In this document: piece by piece, positions 34,901 to 44,058 of the stretch
How positions within the stretch are numbered: the first letter of the stretch is position 1
Layout of the letters: every line of letters starts with the position of its first letter
Assembly (NCBI GenBank): GCA_021234155.1
Contig: JAJEKV010000306.1
Coordinates: 1 to 64,000 of the forward strand
Direction of reading: 5' to 3'
Source of the DNA: Isoetes taiwanensis
Lineage: Eukaryota; Streptophyta; Lycopodiopsida; Isoetales; Isoetaceae
DNA length: 64,000 bases
Translations under genes and position numbers: made by a program
The notes under the pieces: model-generated
The model's input: the letters and a program-made list of their open reading frames with translations, nothing else
Told to the model about the DNA's origin: nothing
The model's database searches: none

Positions 34901-35724
34901 TGGCGTTGGCGATGGGGCCCTTGGCGACTCAAAGCCCGGGCTGAAAGACAAAGCAAGCCCGGTGGTTTCGCTATGGAATGTGCAGGCACCACACGATGTG
35001 GACCAGTGCATACACCGAAGGAACGCGGCGCCTTTGGCGATACTTGGATGCTTGCTTCATGGCCAAGCTTTGGGATCACGTGAGGCCCCGGTCACATGTC
35101 AAGGTGGCAAATTATCGACGGCGGGTTAATCCCATGCTCACGCGAGGGGCCCACACCACTACTGTGCACCCATCTACCCATGAAAAAGCTGCCAGGTGAT
35201 TGCTTCCATTAGCTGGCAGTGCACACCACCTCCCGCGATTGAGGCAGGAGATGGATTCGAGGAGCTGCGTGAGGGGCCAGAGTCACAATGCCGTCAGCGG
35301 CCATTGAGGATGAAAGTCCAGCCCTCCGGCACTGTCCCGGCGACGAGCATATCCGGCCTGGGTATGCTCGGTTAGTGTGCCCCATCGAGGCCTTGCATGA
35401 GCTAACGAGCACCTCCTCTGGGAGGGCTTGTTGGGATGTTACCTCCGTGGAGGTAATGGATACGCGGACTCAGTTATGCCCCCGTCCAGACATTAACCTC
35501 ACCTCGTACTTGTGATTATGTATATAAGCTGTGTAGTATGTCATGCATCCTTATTGCTACTAAGGTTTTTCCAGAAACCCTTTGGTGGGGTTTTAATCAC
35601 GGTAGTATCGCTTGCTCTCTCTTGTACTTGGGTCCCATAGGCGGTTGGTCTCAGTGGACTGATAAAATCATATTCTATTCTTAAGATTGTTATAGTTGTG
35701 GCGTTGTTGCCACAATAAGTTCTT
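31981..35724. repeat. 2.48 kb dispersed repeat, copy 2, with nested insertion
   Basis: Direct-orientation copy of 26996-29479. It matches continuously from 31981 to 34444, is interrupted by an insertion at 34445-35677, then resumes (TTAAGATTGTTATAGTTGTGG) and ends CAATAAGTTCTT at 35724. As between the tandem copies upstream, mismatches cluster in short GC-containing patches (for example 32090-32170 and 32280-32340). Its left edge abuts the SGNH gene. Confidence 0.8.
34445..35677 (+). mobile_element. LINE fragment nested in repeat copy 2
   Basis: The insertion is defined by comparing the two repeat copies and is flanked by TTCT on both sides (34441-34444 and 35678-35681). Early in it the plus strand reads SYKYLGIEFSTTNWDASIGF, the conserved YLG block at the start of the C-terminal part of LINE reverse transcriptases, then LAETLWE, EAGFLPL-type and VVSLWNVQAPHDVDQCIHRR segments. 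Several frame changes and stops are present. The element lacks the catalytic part of the reverse transcriptase, so it is a 5'-truncated non-LTR retrotransposon. It ends with a short AT-rich tail, not a long poly(A). Confidence 0.7.
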
Positions 35725-36360
35725 AATATAACATAAGTAGAATTTACTACTAGCATTTCACTTTTCATTACAAAAGTAGAATCTCACTCCTATATGTAAT
35801 CCATGGATTATACTTCAAATTATGTAGATTTAATATTCATATTGAATTTCATGTAATTACAACTACAAGAGAATTTCATGTTGATCAACCTATATGTAGT
35901 AAAATAACAGGGGTTCGGGGATTTGATATGGATATAATTCCTGAAACTATAGACCATATCCTAAAATTATTCAATGGGTTGTTAAAAAAAAAAAAGTTGA
36001 TTTAAGATAAAAAAAAAATTCCATTAGCTCACTAGTTACATTGATTAAAAGTAGTTTTATTAGGACATTGGTTATTTTGGTAGAGGTTGAATCTCCATAT
36101 TTCATATTCTAAAATCTCAAAAGCTTAAGCCATATAGAGCTCGATATACCATCAAAACCTTAAGCAAACTCGTATTTGACATCTCAAAATTATAGCCCCC
36201 AATCATAAATGAGCATAAGCTTAAAACAAGAGGTTCCCAGAGGCTCCAATATGCGGTCTGGGCCGTAGGATCGATGGATCCGACGTGCGTAGTAGTCCAT
36301 GGTGCACCTCATTTTAGAATATATAGCAAAATAACCCACATTACAACAATATGTACCCAA
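35725..36360. other. AT-rich DNA, no gene recognised
   Basis: No family-level match in any frame. A-runs occur near 35985-36020. A GC-rich patch near 36240-36300 (AGGTTCCCAGAGGCTCC region) holds no frame of interest. Confidence 0.5.
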
Positions 36361-36599
36361 GACTCTCTTGAAGCACGTCGAGCATAGTAGGGTGTGCTTT
36401 CATCTAGGGGTGAAAGTATCTTTGGGGTGGGTATCAAAAGCATGCGTCCCGGGGCATGCTTATAGCGAGGAGTTTTGCCCGCAAAAAGCCCCCCCGCTTT
36501 TGCTTAATCTGGGTGCTGATGGGTGTAACTGCCGATCATCTTTTTTCGCCCTTCATGTACTCACTGCGTCCACCTCCGCGAGCGAACCGTTAGGAAAAT

Positions 36600-37088
36600 G
36601 ATTGTGGGATTTTGGCTGGATTTTTCGCTGCGAGTGGTGTGGTGTAATGCGTTGCAAATTGGATTACCCGTCATGGCCCCGAAAATTCTCCCTCAATTCA
36701 CTTATCCTCCCTCTCGGGGAATTTCATGGCTCCTCGATACGGGCTGGAGGCAATCACACGTTTAGCATTGGATTTTTCTACCGATGAATCCCAATCTGGT
36801 GTTCGGTTGTTGGATGTCAATGCAACACGGGGAAATATCACGTGAAGATCCAGTTTCCTCACGCAATTTACAAGAAATTGGATGCGGCGAAAAAGAGAAT
36901 ACAGATTAGGAATAAGATGAAAAAGCGGTGGTTGAGCGGGAGGATCGAGCATGAGGCCTTGAGCAAAAATTGACCAAACAAGTAGTTGATTACTTCAATA
37001 AGCTCACCAAAAGCATTCACCCGGAACTCAAGGCCGATGTGATGAAGAGGGTGGTTCATCACCTGAAATGGAAATCTCGGAACACTGA
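36600..37088 (+). other. Coding-like stretch beside the CACTA-like insertion
   Basis: One frame reads VKIQFPHAIYKKLDAAKKRI continuing into QIRNKMKKRWLSGRIEHEAL, and after a frame change QKLTKQVVDYFNKLTKSIHP then MKRVVHHLKWKSRN. The lysine-rich amphipathic character looks like a real helical protein. It stops at the ATT target site at 37089-37091. Removing the element at 37092-48562 would let the frame continue into 48566 onwards. No family is recognised. Confidence 0.3.
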
Positions 37089-37199
37089 ATTCACACTAAC
37101 CCCAACATTTGGTCCACTACTGAAAACAACATAAAAAAACAAAATCTGAGTTGTTTTTGAAGATTTGAAAAAAACCTACACATAGTTATATGGGGTGTG

Positions 37200-37400
37200 G
37201 TTTTCAAGGATATCTTGTAGTTTTTCTTAAGAATATGTAGTTTTTTTTTTTAAGAATGGGTGGTTTCTTAAGGAGGTGTAGTCTCTTTTTTAAGGATGTG
37301 TTGTTTTCTCAAGCAGTATGGTTTTTTGAAGGGATGTTTTTTTTAAAGGTGTTGTTTTTTAAGGTAGTGTTTTTTGAGATGTGTTTTTACGGTTTCTAAA
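37200..37400. repeat. Left subterminal repeats of the CACTA-like element
   Basis: T-rich, GTAGTTTTT/ATGTAGTTTTT/GTGTTGTTTT-type units recur six or more times. Counterparts in inverted orientation occur at 48050-48520. Such subterminal arrays are typical transposase-binding regions of CACTA elements; binding here is inferred. Confidence 0.5.
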
Positions 37401-37500
37401 ATCCATGTATGACCAAGTTGTCCACATGCCATTATTGCCACAAAATGGCAGCATACAAAAGTTATATATGCTTGACACACTTCACTAGCATTTGATTTCA

Positions 37501-38062
37501 AACATGCTACCTAGGCTCCAACATGCCAAGGTGGCTCCAACATGGCAACAAGGCTTCAACATGCCAAGGTGGCTCAAACATGCCAAGGTGGCTCAACATG
37601 GCAACTAGGCTTCAACATGCCAAGGTGGCTCAAACATGCCACATAGACTCCAACATGCCAAGGTGACTCAGACATGCCAAGGTGGCTCAAACATGACACC
37701 TCGCCCCGACATGCCAAGGTGGCTCAAACATGCCAAGGTGGATCAAACATGCCATAGGGATCCAACTTGTCAAGGTGGCTCAAACATGCCACCTAGGCTC
37801 CAACATGCCAAAGGTGGCTCCAACATGCCACCTAGGCACAAACATGGGCAAGGTGGCTCAAAGATGCCACCTAGGCTCCAACATATGCCACGTGGGCTCA
37901 ACATGCCACCTAGACTCCAACATGCCACCAGGCTCCAGCGTGACAAATATGCCCTTAGGCTCAAACATGCCAAGGTGGTTTGAAACATGCCATGTGGGCT
38001 CCAACATGCCACCTAGGCTCCAACATGCCAAGGTGGCTCGGGCATGCCACCTAGGCATTCCA
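37501..38062 (+). repeat. Minisatellite block 1 (AACATGCCAAGGTGGCTC units)
   Basis: About 28 tandem units of 18-20 bp alternating between AACATGCCAAGGTGGCTCA and AACATGCCACCTAGGCTCC types. Frames through it are artefacts of the repeat (MPRWLKHA-type). Plus orientation. Confidence 0.9.
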
Positions 38063-38074
38063 AGCGGTTTGAAC

Positions 38075-38990
38075 AACTTAGCGTGACACCTTCCCCAAAT
38101 CCCGAAGCAGGCCGGGACTTTGCACGGCTTCCTCACGGAGAGGGGAGCCCCAGGACCAGGAGGCGAACCTCAAAAGGTTGCGGAGGTAGCCTTTCACGCC
38201 AACGATCCGGGAGGGCAAATGCCAATGCCCCCCTCCCCCCTCACGGGCTCGGTTTCCCTATCCATTTGTGAATCCACCGTTCAAGTAACTGCTTCAAGTA
38301 AATTCAAAAAAATCCAAGATGCATGCGAAAGAACTTATCAAACCCCATGAAGCATCCTACGATCGGCCAGGTGTAGAAACCCAAGTGTTTTGTCGTTCGA
38401 GCAGTACAAAGGCTCCAGAATGGAGATTTGACTTCGCCATGTCATCCGAAATAACAAATTTACCCTAGGAACCAAGTTATACGGTCATTTTTGGCAACAA
38501 AAGAAACACGAACCTCTACATGGCAGTATTCGCGGCCACCTTTTAGTCAATTGACCTTCTGAGCGTATTGGACATGAGCTACCTTGGCGCTTCTTGGAGA
38601 AAGGGTGGTCTTCCGCCACAAAAAACTTGGTCTCGAGGGTAATGTCGATGTTTTGAGTCCATTGGTAGAGTGGGTTTATAGTTAGGAGTGGGAGAGTTGC
38701 CCATCAAGTGGCCAAGGGCCTTGGGAGAGGACTTTTTAGGGGACTGCTTCTAGAAGGTTTTAAGGGTCCATCTTATCAACACCCTCCCTCACGTGATCAC
38801 ATTATGCAAGATCCTAGTCGAATCGACTAGGATATGGCCTCAAAGCGTAAAACCATGTGGTTTGCTAGGTTATTGAAGGGTTTCGTTATGGAGGTCGCGA
38901 TTTAGTCGGTTGCACTTGGGACATGGTCAAGCTGCAGATTAAAACATGAAGCAATAGGAATGAAGGAATGGGGTTTTGGATCTATTGGCC
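38075..38990 (+). repeat. GC-rich module, arm 1 of a large palindrome
   Basis: Begins near CTTCCCCAAATCCCGAAGC and runs through AGAAACCCAAGTGTTTTGTC, TACATGGC-GGTATTCGC-type sequence and AGGTTATTGAAGGGTTT to AATAGGAATGAAGGAATGGGG. Its inverse occupies 39070-39970. A third, direct copy starts at 40855. No gene family is recognised in it. Confidence 0.75.
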
Positions 38991-39069
38991 ACCCGAATGA
39001 TCCCAAACAATTTTGCTCTTTGCAAAGGCTCTTGGCTTCTATCTGTCATTATGGGAGGAGGATAAATCA

Positions 39070-39970
39070 AACCCCATTCCGTCAATTCCTATTGCCCGTG
39101 TTTTCAATTGCGACTTCTTGGCCATGTCAGAAGTGCAACCAAAAACTTCGGCCTCAGCGTAAACCCTTCAATACCTAGCAACACGCGGGGTTTGCGTTTG
39201 AGGCCATATCTAATCGAGTTCGACCGGATCTTGCATAATGTCATCACGTGGGGAGGTGTTGACACCGAAGATGGACCCTTAAAACCTTCGAACGATTCAC
39301 CCAAAGAGATCTGTCCCAAAGGCCCTTGGCCCGCGGTGGCTGCTCTCGCGCTCAAAATTATGGCGACTGCGCGATGGACTCAAAAACGTCAAGATACCCC
39401 GGGACCAAGTTTTAGCGGGAGCAGTAAGACTACTCTTTTCTCCAAAAGTGCCAAAAGTGCTCATCTCCACACGCTCCTAGTCAATTGGCGAAGGGATGGT
39501 CGCGTATTGTCATTGCCGCGAGGGTTCATGTTTTTTTCAAGGCCAAAAATGACCGTGATAACTTGGTCCCTTTAGGTAATGTCACAATTCTCGACTTTAT
39601 ATAATAAGTCAATTCCATTCCTGAGCTTTGCACGTCAATCCACAAACACTGGGTTTCTACATACGGTCGAAGCCAGGACGCTTCACGGTTTGATAAGTTT
39701 CCCCGCATCTTTATCTTGATTTTTTTGAACCCGCCGGGCAAAGTTATTTGAACTGCGGATTCAATGGTTGATAGAGAAATCGAGCCCTGAAGGGGCATTG
39801 GCATTTGCCCAAGGAGCGCCTCGGGCAGAAAGGCCTATTCAAAGAACCTTCCAGCTTCGGCCCCCCTGGGGTCCGGGCCTCTTCCCCTCCGGGTGAGGAA
39901 GTCACAAGAAAAGTTCGCCTAGTTTGATTTGGGGAAGGGTGTCGGCGCCAAGATCCCTCTATTCTATCCA
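39070..39970 (-). repeat. GC-rich module, arm 2 (inverted)
   Basis: Reverse-complement copy of 38075-38990: the centre is bracketed by CAATAGGAATGAAGGAATGG (about 38950) and CCATTCCGTCAATTCCTATTG (about 39075), and landmarks such as ACACTGGGTTTCTAC (39650) occur in reverse order. The spacer is about 80 bp. The arms differ by many small changes, so the palindrome is not recent or not exact. Confidence 0.75.
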
Positions 39971-40154
39971 TTGCCAAACTCCTCTAGAAAAATTCAAAGG
40001 TTATCATATTTCTTGCATAAAGTCCTAGTCATCATGTCCATGTCACCACCATCTAGCCATGTCACCCAAAAATTTGCCAACATCACCCAATGAAAAGACC
40101 AAAGATGGACATCTTTTTCATTTTGACCTAGTCAAAACTTGGCCTTGCTTGGTT

Positions 40155-40830
40155 GGCATGCCATGTCACCATTTGGAGTGCCTAGATGGCATGCTTGAGC
40201 CTAGGTGGCATGCTTGAGCCCGTTGGCATGTTGGGGCGACCTTGGCTCCAGCATGCCAGAGCTAACTCAAACATGCCACCTAGGCCCAACATGCCACCTA
40301 AGCTCAAACATGCCACGTGGGCTCCAACATGCCACCTAGGCCCCAACATGCCAATGTGGCCCAAACATGCCCGTGGGCTCCAACATGCCACCTAAGCTCA
40401 AACATGCCACGTGGGCTCCAACATGCCACCTAGGCTCCAACATGCCAACATGGCTCAAACATGCCACGTGGGCTCCAACATGCCACCTTGGCTCCAACAT
40501 GCCAAGATTGGCTCAAACATGCCACCTAGTCTCCAACATGCCACCTAGGCTCAAACATACCAAGGTAGCTCAAACATGCCGCGTGGGCTCAAATATGCCG
40601 CGTGGGCTTTAACATGCCACCTAGGCTCAAACATGCCAAGGTGCTCAAACCGCCACCTAGGCTCCAACATGCCAAGGTGGCTCAAACATGCTGCGTGGGC
40701 TCCAACATGCCACCTAGGCTCCAACATGCCAAAGTGGCTCAAACATGCCATGTGGGCTCCAACATGCCACCTAGGCTCAAACATGCCAAGGTGGCTCAAA
40801 CATACCACCTAGGCTCAAACATAGTTAAGG
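40155..40830. repeat. Minisatellite block 2 with an orientation switch
   Basis: 40171-40240 carries minus-orientation units (GGCATGCTTGAGCCTAGGT). From about 40245 to 40826 the units are plus orientation, about 30 copies. The switch forms a second palindrome centre near 40240. Same 19-20 bp unit as block 1. Confidence 0.85.
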
Positions 40831-40849
40831 TTAAATAGGGGATCTTGAA

Positions 40850-41700
40850 GAACTTAAAGCTGACATCCTTCCCCAAGTCGAAACCGGGCGGGGACTTTGC
40901 GTGGCTTCCCACCCGAGGGGAGAGGCCAGACCCGGGGAGGCGGACATCATAAAGGTTGTGAGGCAGACCTTTCTTGCCAGTAGCTCCTCAGGAGGAAAAT
41001 GCCAATGCCTCCCTCCCGGATCTCGTTTTCGCTATCAAATCGTTGATCCCATTTATTCAAGCAGCACGCCCGGCGGTTCAAAAAATCAAGATCGGTCCGG
41101 AGAACTTATCAAAACCACGAAGCGTCTGCGGTTGACCGTGTAGAAACCCAAGTGTTTTGTCGTTCGCGGGCAGTACAAAACTCGAATGGAGATTCGACTT
41201 TGCCATGTAAATGGGAATGGCGAAATTACCCTCGGGACCAAGTTACCGCGGTCATTTTTTTTGAAAGAAAAACGAACCCTCTACATGGCGGTATTCGCAG
41301 CCACCTCCTAGGCCAATTGACTTTTAGGTCGAGCTGCTTTGGAAGGTTTTAAAGGGTCCGTCTTACGGCTTCAACACCCTCCCTCTCGCAGCGCGGTCGA
41401 ATCGACTAGGATATGGCCTCGAAATGTAAACCCCGTGTGATGCTAGGTTATTGAAGGGTTTACGTTATGGAGGTCGAGCTTCTCGTGGTTTGCACTTGGG
41501 ACATGGTCGAGAGGTTGCAAATCGAAGACTTGAAGCAATATGAACCCGAAGAAATGGGGTTTGGATCTATTCTTCTCCCCGCTATGGCAATTAGAAATCA
41601 AGAGCCACTTTTGCGGTGAGGAAGACATTGTTTGGGATATTACGGATGGCCAGATAGATCCGAACCCCATTTCTTGATTGGCATGACTCTGCATTCATGT
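40850..41700 (+). repeat. GC-rich module, third copy (direct)
   Basis: Matches 38075-38990 in order: GACATCCTTCCCCAAGTCG, GGGGACTTTGCGTGGCTTCC, AAATGCCAATGCCTCCCTCC, AGAAACCCAAGTGTTTTGTC, CGAATCGACTAGGATATGGC, GGTTATTGAAGGGTTTACG. It has a short internal deletion. A further partial copy lies at about 41735-41830 (GCTAGGTTGTTGAAGGGTTT). Confidence 0.75.
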
Positions 41701-41873
41701 TTAGAGATGGTGCATCGAAGTTATCCATGAAAAGAACCCGTTTCAGCCTCAGAAGCGTAAACCCTATGAGTTGCTAGGTTGTTGAAGGGTTTACATTTTG
41801 GAGGTCAATTTTCAGTCTTTTGCACTTAGGTCACATCTTTGTGCTATAGATATGGTGTGTTAGAACCTCCAGG

Positions 41874-42165
41874 TTGCTTAAGGCAACCAATCTTTATCTT
41901 GAAATTTTGCAAAAAGATATCAACTACATTAGGATCCTAAAGCAAAATGAGGTAGTTGCACTTAGATCTGAATATCTCGAGTTGTGCTTATCTTTTCAAA
42001 TGATTTTTGGAGGAACAACAAAGAGAAACGTTGTGGTGACATGTGAAGAAAACTTGGCTCAATTTGGATCTGGGATGTCACGAGTAAATCGGGTTCAAAG
42101 TTGGGAAAAATTTGGTGACTTCCTTCAAAACAAGATCGCACACTCAAATGATGTTATCTCGAGTT
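41874..42165 (+). other. Open stretch between repeat blocks, unknown
   Basis: A frame of about 97 codons precedes minisatellite block 3 (begins LKATNLYLEILQKDINYI and includes FGGTTKRNVVVTCEENLAQF). It is non-repetitive and compositionally protein-like. No family is recognised. It might be captured host coding sequence or part of the transposon's own degenerate coding region. Confidence 0.3.
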
Positions 42166-42167
42166 TT

Positions 42168-42390
42168 CAACATGCCAAGGTAGCTCAAACATGCCAAGGT
42201 GGTTCAAACATGCCATGCGAGCTCCAACATGCCACCTAGGCTCCAACATGCCAAAGGTGGATCAAACATGCCCGTGGGCTCCAAAATGCCAAGGTGGCTC
42301 AAACATGCAAAGTGGCTCAAACATGCCCAGCGGCCTCCAACATGCCAAGGTGGCTCAAACATGCCACGTGGGCTCCAACATGCCACCTAT
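42168..42390 (+). repeat. Minisatellite block 3, plus orientation
   Basis: About twelve units of the AACATGCCAAGGTGGCTC family. It faces block 4 across a 60-bp spacer (42395-42455), so the two can pair. Confidence 0.88.
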
Positions 42391-42454
42391 TTCTTCAAGA
42401 TCCCTCTATTGTATCCCTTGCCAAACTCCTCTACCAAAAGTTCCACTTGGAGTG

Positions 42455-43392
42455 CCTAGGTGGCATGGTTGAGCCTAGGTGGCATGCCTGAGCCACCTTG
42501 GCATGTTGGAGCCTAGGTGGCATGTTGGAACCCCGTGGCATGTTTGAGCCACCTTGGCATGTTTGAGCCTAGGTGGCATGTTGGAGCCTAGGTGGCATGT
42601 TTGAGCCACCTTGGCATGTTTGAGCCTATATCGATTGGAGCCTAGGTGGCATGTTTGAGCCTTGGCATGTTGGAGCCTTGGCGTCGGTTGGAGCCTAGGT
42701 GGCACTTCCTTGCCGGTTGGAGCCTAGGTGGCATGTTTGAGCCACCTTGTCATGTTGGAGCCTAGGTGGCATGTTGGAGGCACCTTGGCATGTTGGAGCC
42801 TAGGTGGCATGTTTGAGCCACCTTGGCATGTTGGAGCCTAGGTGGCATGTTAGAACCACCTTGGCATGTTGGAGCCTAGGTGGCATGTTGGGGCCACCTT
42901 GGCATGTTGGAGCCTAGGTGGAATGTTTGAGCCACCTTGGCATGTTGGACCCTAGGTGGCATGTTGGAGCCTAGGTGGAATGTTTGAGCCACCTTGGCAT
43001 GTTGGAGCCTAGGTGGCATGTTGGGGCCACCTTGGCATGTTGGAGCTTAGGTGGCATGTTTGAGCCACCTTGGCATGTTGGAGCCTAGGTGGCATGTTGG
43101 GGCCACCTTGGCATGTTGGAGCCTAGGTGGCATGTTTGAGCCACCTTGGCATGTTGGAGCCTAGGTGGCATGTTGGAGCCTAGGTGGAATGTTTGAGCCA
43201 CCTTGGCATGTTTGAGCCTAGGTGGCATGTTGGAGCCTAGGTGGCATGTCGGGGCCACCTTGGCATGTTGGACTTAGATGGCATGTTTGCCGCCTTGGCA
43301 TGTTAAAGCCTAGGTGGCATGTTGAGAAACCACCTTGGCATGTTGGAGCCTAGGTGGCATGTTTGAGCCACCTTGGCATGTTGGAGCTTTCC
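42455..43392 (-). repeat. Minisatellite block 4, minus orientation, about 50 units
   Basis: Highly regular alternation of TTGGAGCCTAGGTGGCATG and TTTGAGCCACCTTGGCATG, giving a 38-bp higher-order dimer repeated with few changes. It is the most homogeneous block and so probably the most recently amplified. Confidence 0.92.
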
Positions 43393-43662
43393 CCAGGCTG
43401 CTGAGGTGACCCCGTCGCCAAACATTACCACACCATCCCATGAAAAACCAGGGTTGTACTTCATTGTTGGTCGGCCTTCCTTACTTGGCATGACATGTCA
43501 CCTAATTGGAGTGCCACATCATCATATTCCATGTTAACTTGAAGCAAGTCTTTACTTTTTGAATAAAAGTCACGGCTTTCTGTACAAGTGATTCGTGGGG
43601 TCTTTTTGCTTGCATTGGTTTGACTGGAGCTCATCAGTGAAGCCTCGGTTTTGCAAACCAGT

Positions 43663-43710
43663 GCACTACAACCCCAACATTTGGTCCACGGCTGAAAACA
43701 ACAGTAAAAA
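43663..43710 (+). repeat. Internal CACTA-type terminus
   Basis: Reads CACTACAACCCCAACATTTG and continues with GGTCCAC and a run of AAAACAACAGTAAAAAC sequence. About 45 bases match the start of the element at 37099-37140. CACTACAA is the canonical CACTA-family start, better than the outer end. It is followed directly by a minisatellite unit. Confidence 0.65.
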
Positions 43711-44058
43711 CAAAATACCAACGTGGGCTCCAACATCCCAGTATAACATTCTAACGATTCTCATTGTATTTACATTGTTGGGCCCGGTGGTTGTGGCAAC
43801 CACCGAGCTCTCATAATTTTTAATGCGCCAGCCGCGATCATTATTCGTAGAGACTCATCGAGCATGGACTGGCTTTCGTCTATTGGACCGAAATTATCTT
43901 AGGTCAACTTTCTTAAAATATAAATATGTCAATGGTTTAACTTTCAAATGTATATCCAGTTCCCTATATAAATGACCTTGACCTTAGATGTGCTTTGCAA
44001 CCATTATGTACAACTCTCATTCTCATTCCTATACAACCAACCATTGACCTTGAGATGA

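Noticed and set aside
26996-35724. Complete LTR retrotransposon with captured SGNH gene
   Set aside because: No primer-binding site, polypurine tract, matching target duplication or retroviral coding; copy 1 is embedded in a different repeat array. Kept as a finding with the alternative stated.
37636-38271. Several overlapping frames of 75-118 codons (MPRWLKHA-type repeats)
   Set aside because: They run through the minisatellite in all frames because the unit lacks stops; not genes.
42168-43392. CRISPR-like array
   Set aside because: Units are contiguous with no unique spacers and occur in a plant transposon; this is a minisatellite.
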